A stretch of DNA of 64,000 bases from Domibacillus aminovorans (GCF_001643235.1 NZ_LQWY01000031.1:1-64000); one strand, 5' to 3'. Numbered from the stretch's first letter, positions 1-8,763 are shown. Made by a program: numbers and translations. Notes: generated by a model not told the origin, from the sequence alone.

Positions 1-1
1 T

Positions 2-1192
2 GCCTTTTTCTCTAAATCGGAGATTTTAATTTTCATGGGAGTTGGAAGAGAAACAGTCAAAAAACTATTAATGAATTCTATATTCACAGGCTTTCAAATG
101 CCATCGTTGTTATGGATTAAAAAGAATGAACCATTTGTTTACGAAAAAATAAATAAAGTGCTATTGCCGAAAGATTATATCCGTTTAAAACTGACAGGAG
201 AATGTGGTACCGATTTTACAGATGCTTCAGCTACATTAGCATTTGATATTCAAAATAGAAAATGGGCTTTTGAATTAATCAAAAAAGTAGGTTTGAATCC
301 CGATTTTTATCCGGAGGTACATGAATCGATTGATATTGCCGGCCAAGTTACAGTAAAAGCCGCTGAAGAAACAGGGTTGGCGGCTGGGACGCCTGTTGTT
401 TATGGTGGCGGTGATCAATCCATGCAATCCATCGGCAACGGCATTGTGAAACCCGGCCAAGTATCTTTGACGATTGGAACTGGTGGTCAAACCTTTTCTA
501 TTATTCCAGAACCTATTTATGAGACTGAAATGAGAACTCACACATTTTGCAATGCAGTGCCCCAGACATGGAGTATCATGGGAGCGAATTTAGCTGCCGG
601 TTTGTCGCTCAGCTGGCTTAATAAAAAAATATTAAATAACCTTTCTTACTCGGAAATCAATGAATTGGCCAAGCAAGTTACACCCGGTAGTGAAGGGTTA
701 CTGTTTCTCCCTTACCTATCTGGAGAAAGAACTCCTCACATGGATGATTTAGCAAGAGGAACTTTTTTAGGCTTGACTTTACAGCATAGCAGAGCACACC
801 TTATTCGTTCTGTTATGGAAGGTGTAGTTTTTGCTTTAAAGGATTCCATAGAAATTTTTCATTCTTTAAATATAAAAATGGACACATTTATTGCTTCAGG
901 TGGAGGAGCAAGAAGCGATGTATGGCTGAAAATTCAAGCTAATATTTTAAACAAAGAAATTTACAAAGTAAACCAGTTAGAACAGGCCTGTACTGGTGCT
1001 GCTATTACAGCGGGGGTTGGCATTGGAAAATATGATTCCATTCAAAGTGCTTGTGAAACTATTATTAGAATTAACCCTGAACCTGTTCGTCCAGATCCAA
1101 CAGTTGCCGGATTTTACAACGAAATATACGAGCTTTATAAAAATGCTTATGTACAGAACAAACAATTGTTCCATCAACTTGCTATGAAGTAA
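2..1192 (+). CDS. xylB: Xylulokinase, FGGY family (5' end outside window)
   Basis: This is an FGGY-family carbohydrate kinase, most like xylulokinase, which phosphorylates D-xylulose for entry into the pentose phosphate pathway. The reading frame is open to the left window edge, so the N-terminal ~100 residues lie outside. The first ATG at 35 falls inside the conserved stretch leading to GFQMPSLLWIKKNEP and is not the true start. Visible family signatures are the catalytic-base segment GGGDQSMQSIGNG, the ATP-domain IGTGGQ, the SGERTPHMD loop and the GGGARSD motif near the C terminus. Gluconokinase or another FGGY kinase is possible because specificity cannot be read from this part. No other xylose gene is visible downstream. 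Confidence 0.85.
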   Translation, partial: AFFSKSEILIFMGVGRETVKKLLMNSIFTGFQMPSLLWIKKNEPFVYEKINKVLLPKDYIRLKLTGECGTDFTDASATLAFDIQNRKWAFELIKKVGLNPDFYPEVHESIDIAGQVTVKAAEETGLAAGTPVVYGGGDQSMQSIGNGIVKPGQVSLTIGTGGQTFSIIPEPIYETEMRTHTFCNAVPQTWSIMGANLAAGLSLSWLNKKILNNLSYSEINELAKQVTPGSEGLLFLPYLSGERTPHMDDLARGTFLGLTLQHSRAHLIRSVMEGVVFALKDSIEIFHSLNIKMDTFIASGGGARSDVWLKIQANILNKEIYKVNQLEQACTGAAITAGVGIGKYDSIQSACETIIRINPEPVRPDPTVAGFYNEIYELYKNAYVQNKQLFHQLAMK

Positions 1193-1256
1193 GACCTTTA
1201 GGTCAGTTTCAAACCAATAACAGATTCAAAAAAAGATGCTTTATGCGGTATAGTGG

Positions 1257-1424
1257 TTAAAGTTTTACATTGTCTTTCGGAAACTTCAAATCAAATAACA
1301 TCGGTCCTAGATCTTCAGTCAGGTCAATCGCTTCGTCTGCTTGTTCCGGCTCCGAAAAGTGAACGGCACATTCGCGAGTACCAAAGTAAGGCCGCTGAAA
1401 GCATTGTCCTTTCGCTTGATTTTT
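1257..1424 (-). pseudogene. Relic of type I-C CRISPR Cas5 (Cas5c/Cas5d)
   Basis: The minus strand encodes about 55 residues between two stops. They read KGQCFQRPYFGTRECAVHF, then a Glu/Asp-rich stretch, then DLGPMLFDLKFP. The GQCF-x-x-PYxGxRE block followed by an LGxMLxD block is characteristic of the C-terminal half of Cas5 in subtype I-C, where Cas5 also processes the crRNA. The N-terminal RAMP domain is missing and an in-frame stop (1425-1427) precedes the block. The C-terminal tail is also cut short. No cas3, cas7, cas8c, cas1, cas2 or repeat array is visible nearby. I infer a remnant of a lost CRISPR-Cas locus. The match is made by eye, so a chance resemblance is not excluded. Confidence 0.6.
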
Positions 1425-1434
1425 TTAAGTTAAA

Positions 1435-1481
1435 AACAAAAAAGGCGAACGATTGACGTGCTAAGAGACACGCTTCGTTCG
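1435..1481 (-). terminator. Intrinsic terminator of the thioesterase/usp/cdr cluster
   Basis: CGAACGA (1446-1452) pairs with TCGTTCG (1475-1481), with an inner CGTG/CACG stem. On the minus strand the hairpin is followed by a T-rich run. It sits about 130 bases downstream of the thioesterase stop. Confidence 0.55.
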
Positions 1482-1609
1482 ACCTTACTTCTATTCCCTT
1501 GTCTAAAGACTATGGGAGGGAGGGATGCATATTATTGAACTGAAGAATTACCTGGGTTATTTTCTCATCGTTCACATACAAAAATAATATAAATTTAAGT
1601 ACACTTACA

Positions 1610-2083
1610 TTACCGAATCATGGATCTATTTTTTCTATGCTCCTTACGAGCAGGAGCCGTTTCGAACAGTCTTTTTTCTTCTTGTGTATGAGGTATTACT
1701 TTTGGAACAGGAATAGGTTTACCATTTTGATCAACGGCTACCATTGTAAGGAAGGACTCCGTCGTTAAAGTTTTCTTATCTGATAATAAATCAGTAGAGT
1801 GAACTTTTACATAGACTTCCATAGAAGTACGTCCCGTTGACGTAACAAAAGCTTCTAAACTAAGAGCATTTCCAACAGTGGCAGACGATAAAAAGTCCAC
1901 AGAATCAATAGAAGCTGTCACAACTACATTGTTGCAGTGCTTCATAGCTGACAAAGCAGCAATTTCATCAATATAAGATAGAACCTTTCCACCAAAGATT
2001 GTTTGTAAATGATTAGTGTCTGGCGGAAGGACCAATTTTGTCTGAACGGTTCTTGAACGTTCTACTGAATAAGCTTTTTCCAT
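1610..2083 (-). CDS. Acyl-CoA thioesterase, hotdog fold (YkhA/BFIT type)
   Basis: This hotdog-fold acyl-CoA hydrolase cleaves acyl-CoA thioesters in the cytoplasm. The order PDTNHLQTIFGGKVLSYIDEIAALSAMKH, VTASIDSVDF and the later TGRTSMEVYVKV is typical of the YkhA/cytosolic thioesterase group, with N-H-x-x-G-x-x-F-G-G and the following Asp as active-site elements. The frame extends upstream, but the ATG at 2083 is preceded by a strong GGAGGGAG site, giving 157 residues. Downstream of the universal stress protein gene, it appears to belong to a minus-strand cluster with usp and cdr and ends before the hairpin at 1435-1481. The natural acyl substrate cannot be told. Confidence 0.85.
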   Translation of the reverse strand: MEKAYSVERSRTVQTKLVLPPDTNHLQTIFGGKVLSYIDEIAALSAMKHCNNVVVTASIDSVDFLSSATVGNALSLEAFVTSTGRTSMEVYVKVHSTDLLSDKKTLTTESFLTMVAVDQNGKPIPVPKVIPHTQEEKRLFETAPARKEHRKNRSMIR

Positions 2084-2124
2084 AAATTCTCCCTCCATGT
2101 TGCATGTTGGCGGTTTTAGCTGTT

Positions 2125-2544
2125 TTATTTTACAATCATGACTGGACAATTCACTCGCTTGACGACTTTATGGCTGACACTACCTAGAACAAACTGCTGC
2201 AAGTTATTAAGACCGCGGCTGCCGAGAATAACAAGGTCCACTTTTTCTTCATTCGCATATTTTACAATCGTTGGGCCTGGTTCACCGTGCTTCAACATGA
2301 CGGAATAGCGGATCCCTTTTTGTTTAAACAATAATTCATGGCGCTTCAGCTTGTCGCGCCGTTCTCTTTGCGCAGCGACAAGACTATCTTGATGAAGCAC
2401 GGCTTTTTTTGAATCATCATAATTAATAATATAGAGCATCGTAATTATACAGTTAGACGACATTTTTGCAAGGTTCCCTGCTTGTTTTGCCGCCCGGTAT
2501 GAATGATCAGATCCATCTGCGGCTAAGAGAATATGTTTATACAT
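2125..2544 (-). CDS. Universal stress protein, UspA family
   Basis: This 139-residue single-domain UspA protein begins MYKHILLAADGS. Near the C terminus it has the ATP-binding G-x-x-G-(9x)-G-S pattern in the segment GSRGLNNLQQFVLGSVSHKV, and it ends in the usual CPVMIVK strand. Such proteins bind ATP and act in stress and energy-starvation survival through unknown partners. The ATG is preceded by GGTGGGAGG. The gene lies 16 bases after cdr on the same strand, so co-transcription with the CoA-disulfide reductase is likely. Confidence 0.9.
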   Translation of the reverse strand: MYKHILLAADGSDHSYRAAKQAGNLAKMSSNCIITMLYIINYDDSKKAVLHQDSLVAAQRERRDKLKRHELLFKQKGIRYSVMLKHGEPGPTIVKYANEEKVDLVILGSRGLNNLQQFVLGSVSHKVVKRVNCPVMIVK

Positions 2545-2560
2545 AAAATTCCTCCCACCT

Positions 2561-3880
2561 TTATTTCGCTCGGCGTGCTACCTGCTGAATTGGGTCCCAT
2601 ACACCGTTGACAGGAGGAGAATAGCTTAGGTCGAGATCTTCCAATTCTTCAATGGTCATTTTGTTAAAAAGAGCTGTTGCAAGCACGTCAATTCTCTTAT
2701 CAGCTCCATTAATACCGATTGCTTGGCCTCCGAGAAGCAGGCCTGTATCCGGATGATATAAAAGCTTGATGTGAAGCGGCAATGCTCCAGGATAATAGCC
2801 CGCTATATCTCGTGTTTGAATGCTCGATGTTTTATACGGAATCTCGAGTTTTTTTGCGTCATTTTCAGTTATACCAGTAGACGCGGCGATTAAATCAAAA
2901 AATTTCATTACGGACGTGCCGGTAATGCCGGGAAATAATCGTGTTTTTCCTGACATATTCAATCCTGCAATCCGTCCCTGCTTGTTTGCCGTCGTGCCGA
3001 GTGGAATATAGTCCGGTGTTTGTTTGACGATATGAAAATGAGTCGCACAGTCGCCAGCAGCATAAATGCCAGGAATGGATGTCTCCATTTTATCGTTGAC
3101 AATAATAGCTCCATTATCAAGCATATTCATACCAGTATCTTTTAAAAAGTCTGTATTCGGACGAATGCCGACAGATGCAATAATAAGATCGGCTTTGTGC
3201 GTATTAAGATCTGTTTTGATCTGTCCGTCTTCAATAGCTTGTATTTGTTCATTTAATGTGAGTACAACCTCATGACGTTCTGCTTCTAAATGAAGATGTT
3301 TAGACATATCCGCATCAAACATTTTCGCAATGTGGCTGCTTCGTTGTATAATCCGAATCCGTTTATGTAGCCGGTGAATATTTTCAGCCAGTTCAAGACC
3401 AATATACCCTGCCCCAATAATAGCCACGTCTTGAACACTATCATCAAGACTTTGGATAAGCCGCTCCGTATCAGGTATCGTCTTTACGACATGCACGTTA
3501 TCCGCCGTTGCTCCTTCCCATTTTGGAACAATTGGGCTTGCACCGGTCGCAATCAGTAATCGATCGTATGGAATCGTAAACGACTGCCCATTTTGATGGT
3601 TTGTACCGGATACGTTTTTTTGTTTAAGATTGATAGAGGATGCTTCATGTAAAATACGAGCATCTATGCCGTATTTTGAGCGGAATGTATCAACACTTCT
3701 CGCAATGAGCTTTTCAGTTGATTCAATGAGACCGCCGATGACATATGGCAGCCCGCACTGACCATATGAATAAATAGGTCCTTTTTCAAGAACAGTAATC
3801 TCGGCTTGTTGATCATTGCGAACGATTTGCATGGCAGCGCTCATGCCAGCTGCGTCCCCTCCAATAATAACGTAGCGCAT
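2561..3880 (-). CDS. cdr: CoA-disulfide reductase (pyridine nucleotide-disulfide oxidoreductase family)
   Basis: This FAD- and NAD(P)H-dependent enzyme reduces CoA disulfide, maintaining free CoA as a thiol buffer. It begins VIIGGDAAGMSAAMQI (FAD dinucleotide fold) and has the single-cysteine active-site motif SYGQCGLPYVIGG around residue 43, characteristic of CoA-disulfide reductases and NADH oxidases rather than the CxxxxC dithiol enzymes. A second nucleotide motif, IIGAGYIGLELAE, lies near residue 155 and the FAD motif GIYAAGDCA near 275. Length is 439 residues, usual for the family. The start ATG overlaps the stop of the acetyltransferase gene (TAATG), so the two are translationally coupled. 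NADH oxidase activity is the main alternative. Confidence 0.85.
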   Translation of the reverse strand: MRYVIIGGDAAGMSAAMQIVRNDQQAEITVLEKGPIYSYGQCGLPYVIGGLIESTEKLIARSVDTFRSKYGIDARILHEASSINLKQKNVSGTNHQNGQSFTIPYDRLLIATGASPIVPKWEGATADNVHVVKTIPDTERLIQSLDDSVQDVAIIGAGYIGLELAENIHRLHKRIRIIQRSSHIAKMFDADMSKHLHLEAERHEVVLTLNEQIQAIEDGQIKTDLNTHKADLIIASVGIRPNTDFLKDTGMNMLDNGAIIVNDKMETSIPGIYAAGDCATHFHIVKQTPDYIPLGTTANKQGRIAGLNMSGKTRLFPGITGTSVMKFFDLIAASTGITENDAKKLEIPYKTSSIQTRDIAGYYPGALPLHIKLLYHPDTGLLLGGQAIGINGADKRIDVLATALFNKMTIEELEDLDLSYSPPVNGVWDPIQQVARRAK

Positions 3881-4158
3881 TATTTTAGTACCAACATGTC
3901 ATTATATTGGCTGCCATGAGAAAATTTAGCCTTTACGTATGAACAGGTTGGAATAATTTTTAAGTTATTTTCACGCGCATAGGTAACGAGTGCATCAAGA
4001 AGCTTTACTGCTACACCGCCGCCACGCAATTCTTCTGATACATACGTATGATTGGCATTAATTTTCCCCTCACCTGCAGGAACATAGGTAATTTCCGCTA
4101 CACGCTTACCTTCTCTTTCTATATAAAACATACCCTCTTTATGTTGAATCGTTTCCAT
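3880..4158 (-). CDS. Short GNAT N-acetyltransferase (YjdJ family)
   Basis: This 92-residue protein has the compact Gcn5-related acetyltransferase fold of COG2388. It contains the strand pair FYIEREGKRVAEITYVP, the strand HTYVSEELRGGGVAVKLLDALVTYA with its acetyl-CoA pyrophosphate-binding RGGGVA loop, and a C-terminal PTCSYVKAKF strand. The family acetylates small molecules or protein amines; no substrate is known from context. A good ribosome site (GAAAGGGG) precedes the ATG. It is the first gene of the cluster with cdr and usp, and its stop overlaps the cdr start by one base. Confidence 0.85.
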   Translation of the reverse strand: METIQHKEGMFYIEREGKRVAEITYVPAGEGKINANHTYVSEELRGGGVAVKLLDALVTYARENNLKIIPTCSYVKAKFSHGSQYNDMLVLK

Positions 4159-4311
4159 TTTTATAAAACCCCTTTCAAATAGCCTTCTATATTAGTATAC
4201 CCATTTACGCACAAGTGTTTAAACCCATTTACATATTCCGTACAGGAATAATACGGGATGAATATGATACAATAAAGTCATTATTTGATCGCTTGGAAAG
4301 GAGTTGTCGTG

Positions 4312-4965
4312 ATGAAAGATTCTTCGACAACACATGTTTTTTCAAAAGGTGAAGAAATCGCCAATTCAATTACGCATGGCATCGGTGCATTACTCAGCAT
4401 CGCAGCGCTTGTCTTGCTTATAGTCTTCTCTGCACTGTACGGGGACGGCTGGCATTTAGCGGGGTTTACAGTGTTTGGTGTCACAATGTTTATGCTGTAT
4501 ACGTCTTCTACACTTGTTCATAGCTTCCCACAAGGAAAAGTAAAAGACTTATTTGAAATTTTTGATCATGCGTCTATTTACTTTTTTATTGCCGGTACGT
4601 ATACACCATTTTTACTTATTGCAGTGAAGGGTACACTCGGTTGGTGGTTGTTCAGCATTGTCTGGGGGATCGCTCTAATTGGTACCATATTTAAATGCTT
4701 CTTTGTGAAAAGATTTATCCTCTTCTCTACGTTGCTTTACGTTGTGATGGGCTGGTTGATTGTCTTTGCTTGGGGCCCTCTCGTTGCTGCACTGCCACCA
4801 GCAGAATTTGCATTTCTTATAATAGGGGGTCTTTTATATACTGTCGGTGCCATTTTTTATGTGTGGCGCGGATTTAAATATCATCATATGATCTGGCATT
4901 TGTTTGTTCTTGCCGGCAGCATATTTCACTTTTTTGCTGTCCTCGGTTTACTGCCAGACGCATAA
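4312..4965 (+). CDS. Hemolysin III / PAQR family membrane protein
   Basis: This 217-residue integral membrane protein of the hemolysin III (YqfA/YplQ) branch of the PAQR family has about seven predicted hydrophobic segments. The conserved parts are EEIANSITHGIGA near the N terminus, YTSSTLVHSFP, FDHASIYFFIAGTYTPFLL and the C-terminal MIWHLFVLAGSIFHFFAVL, whose histidines, with the Ser/His/Asp set, form the metal site of PAQR hydrolases. I chose the ATG at 4312 because GGAAAGGAG lies 8 bases upstream; an ATG at 4285 lacks such a site. Function in bacteria is not established; roles in membrane fluidity have been proposed. A hairpin terminator follows at once. Confidence 0.85.
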   Translation: MKDSSTTHVFSKGEEIANSITHGIGALLSIAALVLLIVFSALYGDGWHLAGFTVFGVTMFMLYTSSTLVHSFPQGKVKDLFEIFDHASIYFFIAGTYTPFLLIAVKGTLGWWLFSIVWGIALIGTIFKCFFVKRFILFSTLLYVVMGWLIVFAWGPLVAALPPAEFAFLIIGGLLYTVGAIFYVWRGFKYHHMIWHLFVLAGSIFHFFAVLGLLPDA

Positions 4966-4999
4966 AAAAATCCAACTTTGAATCCAAAATGGATTTTTT
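4965..4999 (+). terminator. Intrinsic terminator after hemolysin III gene
   Basis: AAAAATCCA pairs with TGGATTTTT around a short loop and is followed by a T run, directly after the stop codon. Confidence 0.75.
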
Positions 5000-5019
5000 T
5001 TCGAATTAAAATAGAATAA

Positions 5020-5057
5020 CCGAGAACATTCATGACTTCGTTCATGATTATTCTCGG
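5020..5057. repeat. Inverted repeat (hairpin) of unknown role
   Basis: CCGAGAA and TTCTCGG (outer arms) plus TTCATGA/TTCATGA-type inner pairing form a long imperfect hairpin with a CTTCG loop. It has no T run, so a terminator role is uncertain. Confidence 0.4.
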
Positions 5058-5111
5058 CTTCAGATACGATTTTGCAAATCTTGATTAGAAAAAACGATCC
5101 AATCTAAATGA

Positions 5112-5146
5112 GCAGACCTTTCGTTATATCACAAAGGTCTGCTTTC
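5112..5146 (-). terminator. Probable original terminator of yeeI
   Basis: GCAGACCTTT (5112-5121) pairs perfectly with AAAGGTCTGC (5133-5142). It lies just beyond the displaced yeeI 3' end on the minus strand. I infer that this was the native yeeI terminator before the element inserted. Now about 6 kb separates it from the intact gene. Confidence 0.55.
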
Positions 5147-5149
5147 ATA

Positions 5150-5346
5150 TATTATTCACCATAATCCACATTATGGTACACTTGCCCGACATCTTCTAAA
5201 TCTTCTAATGCATCAATTAATTTTTCAAATTGTTCTTGTGCGTCTGCTGGAAGTGTTAGATCATTTTGTGCAAGCATTGTTAGTTCTGCAACGGTAAATT
5301 CAGTTATGCCAATATTTTTAAATGCTTCTTGCACAGCATGAAATTG
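5150..5346. repeat. Left attachment-type direct repeat (yeeI 3' end)
   Basis: Bases 5150-5310 are identical to 11230-11390 (161 bp). The match continues to 5346/11426 with three mismatches and then ends. It is the left boundary of the integrated element. The mismatched 36 bp may mark element-derived sequence next to the crossover. Confidence 0.85.
5152..5346 (-). pseudogene. Displaced 3' fragment of yeeI (YebC/PmpR family)
   Basis: The frame encodes the last 64 or so residues of YeeI, from [17 protein letters not shown] to the terminal YHNVDYGE. It is identical to the end of the intact gene at 11232 except for Ile in place of Val. It has no start or ribosome site of its own; the fusion MKS before it comes from element sequence. 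Its position, orientation and identity match a target gene 3' end left behind after site-specific integration that supplied a replacement end. Confidence 0.85.
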
Positions 5347-5351
5347 ACTTT

Positions 5352-5364
5352 TCAACGTTTATAT
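5352..5364. repeat. Left copy of 13-bp inverted end motif
   Basis: TCAACGTTTATAT lies 6 bases inside the left end of the element. Its exact reverse complement lies at 11187-11199 near the right end. Candidate arm-type integrase binding sites, by inference. Confidence 0.4.
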
Positions 5365-5585
5365 TGCTCACTTTTTATATAGACATATATCATATCATAG
5401 TAAGCACTTTTTCACCATAGCATAGTCTGCGTATATCACTTTTAATACTATAAAAATTGGTGTTAACTGTTTCGTTTGCATCCGAAGGTTAAAAAACTGT
5501 AGGAGAAATTGGTTGTCCTATAGGTTTTTTTAATCTAACTCATCTTGAGTGTATTGTGTATATTTTATTGTAATATGGTTTTGTT

Positions 5586-5609
5586 TGTGTATTTTACACA
5601 TTATGCATT
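5586..5609. repeat. Degenerate copy of a 24-bp dispersed motif
   Basis: This 24-bp stretch matches the motif at 12521-12544 with five differences. It is the most diverged of four copies seen in the window, and lies just beyond a terminator. Confidence 0.35.
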
Positions 5610-5614
5610 TTTTC

Positions 5615-5657
5615 AATGAAATAAAACGGAGCGGCTCATGTGACAGAACCGCTCCGT
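5615..5657 (-). terminator. Intrinsic terminator downstream of the hybrid kinase
   Basis: ACGGAGCGG pairs with CCGCTCCGT, and on the minus strand a T-rich stretch follows. It lies about 110 bases after the kinase stop. A near copy with its flanks occurs at 9341-9372. Confidence 0.65.
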
Positions 5658-5766
5658 TTGACAAAGACTTAATACATAATTTTCTGTCCAGATAAGTGTA
5701 GACGCTCCAATTGCTGTGCCTTTTCTTCAAGAATAGAATACTATATTTGCACCAGAACCCTCCCAC

Positions 5767-8763
5767 CTATCTGTATAACCATACCCGTATGATTGAAAAT
5801 AGCTGATCTAAATTGACCGGTTTACTAATATAATCGGATGCTCCTGCCTCAATACATTCCTGTCGATCATTTTTCATTGCTTTAGCTGTTAGGGCAATGA
5901 TTGGGACACTTTGAAATTCAGGTAATTGACGGATCACTCGAATCGTCTCAAATCCATCCATTTCAGGCATCATAATATCCATAATAACGAGATCGATGTC
6001 TGGGTTTCCTTGCAAAACGGTAATCCCGTCTTTTCCATTTTCCGCAAACACCACCTCAACTTGATAGCTTTCAAGCGCTGTTGTTAAAGCAAAGACATTA
6101 CGCATATCGTCATCCACTACGAGTATTTTCTTCCCTTCTAACAACGCTTTCCTTCCTTGTGCTTGTTTCCAAGAATCTTCCGTCTGAAACGGATACTCAG
6201 CCGAAGCAACAGGTGCGGTGCTTGGATTTTCAAGAAGCGCTGTCGCTGTCGCTGCTTCAGAAATGGCTATTTCCTTCCTTGCTATGTTTTGATCTTCCTC
6301 GCTTGCGATGTTTTGGTAATGAGGCAAATATAACGTAAAGGTGCTTCCATCGCCTCCTATGCTTTCGACTTCAATGAAACCGCCTAATAGATGAGCGAGT
6401 TCTCTGCTAATGGACAGCCCTAATCCCGTTCCTCCATATTTTCGGCTAATTGTCCCATCCGCTTGTTTAAATGCGTCGAAAATAATGCCTTGATTTTCTG
6501 CTGCAATCCCAATTCCTGTATCTTTAACGGAAAAGACAAACTCTATATTGGACTGAGTGAAAGCATCCTCTTGCTCTTCTCCAAACCTTCCTTTTTTCGC
6601 TTTTTCCATCGTTAATGTGACAGCCCCATGTTCGGTAAATTTAAAGGCATTTGATAATAAATTTTTCAAAATTTGCTGCAGCCGCTGTTTGTCCGTATGA
6701 ATCATTTCCGGTAAATCAGAAGCGAGCTGAACATGAAGTTTAATATTTTTCTTGCGGGCGACAGGAGTAAATTGCGCCTCCACAAATTCTTTCACATTAG
6801 TCAGTTCCACGTCTTTCGATATCACTTCTGTTTTTCCAGCTTCAATTTTCACGATGTCTAAAATATCATTGATTAAATGCAATAAATCATTTCCTGATGA
6901 GTAGATGGTTTTCGCGTAACTCACCTGTTTATCCGTAAGGTTTCCATCGATATTATCGGTAAGCGTTTGAGCCAGTATTAACAAGCTGTTAAGAGGCGTT
7001 CTCAGCTCATGAGACATATTCGCTAAGAATTCTGATTTATATTGCGAACTGAGCGTTAACTGCTGTGCCTTTTCTTCCAGAGCATCTTTTACTTTTTCGA
7101 CTTCTCTTGTCTTCTGTTCGGAATGTTCATATTGCTCTTCCAATTGTTCATTAACGGTTCTTAACTCCTCTTGCTGTGATTGAAGTTCTTCCGATTGGCT
7201 CTGCAATTCTTCCGTTAAAGCCTGTGATTCTTGAAGCAACTTTTCTATCTTCATTTGCCTCAAAATACTCTGAATATTAATACCAAGATTGCTCATTCCC
7301 TCTTTTAGCAACATTAGTTCTTGATCACTAAAGGATGTAAATGAGGCTAATTCAATAACAGCCAGTACCTCTCCTTTATATTCCGCTGGAATGATTAGGA
7401 CATCGGACGGTGATGCCTTACCAAGTCCAGAATTAATTTTTATATAATCTTCTGGAACTTGATGAAGTGAAATAATGCGATTCTCTAGTGCACACTGACC
7501 TACGAGTCCTTCCCCTAACTGAAAGCTGCTAGCACCAACCTCTTTTTGATTTTCATAGTGATCCGCATAGGCAGCAAGTTTTTGAAATCTTTCCTGATTC
7601 CCTTCATCCTGTTTGACATAAAAGACGCCATAACTCGCCCCGACCATAGGTGTAACCTTTCTAATGAAAAGATGTGCTAAAGTCTCTAAATCACTAATTC
7701 CTGGATACATGTTAGCAATTTCAGCAATTCTCGTTTTTAACCAGCTTTGTTCATCTGCAGCCTCTTTTAATTCCAACTGTTCAATCTGTAGCCTTTCTAG
7801 CTCTTCCGTTCTCCCTTTTAGTTGGCGAACCAAAGTTCCATTTTCAGAAATTGTAATGACTTGCCGAATAACAATAAAAAATAGAACAACCATTCCTCCA
7901 ATAAAAATACCTAAGATCGCTTCTTTTTTGATTATCGCAAGAATGACTAAAACCATTAAGCTTAAATAAGGGATGATAATGAATATACTATGAACCTTTT
8001 TAGCTTGATTTTTTTCTTCTTGTGGAGATTGAACGTCAATATGACTACCATAAAAACTTGATAAGCCTATTAAGATGACACAGATATTCCACACCGGGGT
8101 TATAAGGGATAAATAATTATAATTGTCATAAATGGCTCGATATAAGTAATAAAACTCTGCGATGGTATAAATAAATACGACCGCAGTATTGATGGTCAAA
8201 ACAATAGGTGGGAAAGTCGATTTATAAGAAACGAATAGCATCACAATCCCTATCAATATCCCTAAGTGTGCAGCCGGATAAGTTAACGAAAGGATGAAAT
8301 GAAAAGTACTAGTTTCATATTGCAATAATGGTTCTAAGAAATAAACCCACGTTATGGTTGTCAACACGGTCATGATGATAAACGAATCAAAAAACAACTG
8401 AATAGAACCGTATTGTCTCCTCTTCATATATACTTTATAAAGAATAGCAAGGCTATATAAAATCACAAACAGGTTAAAAAAGAAATTAGCCCAGCTAGGG
8501 AAAGGGTAATCCATTGCTACCCACATAAATTCGCCAATAAAATAACTAAAACACGCTGCGAATATAATAAACCAGAACCTTTTTTCCTCTAATTCCTTTA
8601 TATGATATATCGCTACACCTAAAAATATTAGGGCTATGATGGGACCCGTAACGGCTACAATTCCCATTCCTAATGTGTTTGTTGACCAAAATAGAATAAA
8701 CAAATAATAAATCAGCGCATAGATAATCGTAATGAAAATTAAGGGTTTCCTTAATTTCTCCAA
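5767..8763 (-). CDS. Hybrid sensor histidine kinase / response regulator
   Basis: This 998-residue membrane signalling protein has eight or nine hydrophobic segments (residues ~1-310), a GAF domain (~345-500), a Gln/Glu-rich coiled coil (~500-575), a HisKA domain with SHELRTPLNS (phospho-acceptor His ~584), a HATPase domain with LKNLLSNAFKFTEHG, DTGIGI and GTGLGL boxes, and a C-terminal receiver with LVVDDD and phospho-acceptor Asp ~929 in DLVIMDIMMPEMDG. The chosen start is a TTG preceded by a weak GGTGAAG site, so the N-terminal end is uncertain. It is the only intact cargo gene of the integrative element. The ligand and output are unknown: there is no HPt or DNA-binding partner nearby. Confidence 0.9.
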   Translation of the reverse strand: MEKLRKPLIFITIIYALIYYLFILFWSTNTLGMGIVAVTGPIIALIFLGVAIYHIKELEEKRFWFIIFAACFSYFIGEFMWVAMDYPFPSWANFFFNLFVILYSLAILYKVYMKRRQYGSIQLFFDSFIIMTVLTTITWVYFLEPLLQYETSTFHFILSLTYPAAHLGILIGIVMLFVSYKSTFPPIVLTINTAVVFIYTIAEFYYLYRAIYDNYNYLSLITPVWNICVILIGLSSFYGSHIDVQSPQEEKNQAKKVHSIFIIIPYLSLMVLVILAIIKKEAILGIFIGGMVVLFFIVIRQVITISENGTLVRQLKGRTEELERLQIEQLELKEAADEQSWLKTRIAEIANMYPGISDLETLAHLFIRKVTPMVGASYGVFYVKQDEGNQERFQKLAAYADHYENQKEVGASSFQLGEGLVGQCALENRIISLHQVPEDYIKINSGLGKASPSDVLIIPAEYKGEVLAVIELASFTSFSDQELMLLKEGMSNLGINIQSILRQMKIEKLLQESQALTEELQSQSEELQSQQEELRTVNEQLEEQYEHSEQKTREVEKVKDALEEKAQQLTLSSQYKSEFLANMSHELRTPLNSLLILAQTLTDNIDGNLTDKQVSYAKTIYSSGNDLLHLINDILDIVKIEAGKTEVISKDVELTNVKEFVEAQFTPVARKKNIKLHVQLASDLPEMIHTDKQRLQQILKNLLSNAFKFTEHGAVTLTMEKAKKGRFGEEQEDAFTQSNIEFVFSVKDTGIGIAAENQGIIFDAFKQADGTISRKYGGTGLGLSISRELAHLLGGFIEVESIGGDGSTFTLYLPHYQNIASEEDQNIARKEIAISEAATATALLENPSTAPVASAEYPFQTEDSWKQAQGRKALLEGKKILVVDDDMRNVFALTTALESYQVEVVFAENGKDGITVLQGNPDIDLVIMDIMMPEMDGFETIRVIRQLPEFQSVPIIALTAKAMKNDRQECIEAGASDYISKPVNLDQLFSIIRVWLYR

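Noticed and set aside
1253-1456. Plus-strand 67-residue open frame
   Set aside because: It has no ribosome site and is antisense to the cas5-like relic, which gives a recognisable protein on the minus strand.
1000-1610. CRISPR array near the cas5 relic
   Set aside because: I saw no regularly spaced direct repeats; the only inverted repeat is the terminator at 1435-1481.
5530-5766. Minus-strand 78-residue open frame
   Set aside because: It spans the terminator hairpin and repeat motif, and its composition is not protein-like.
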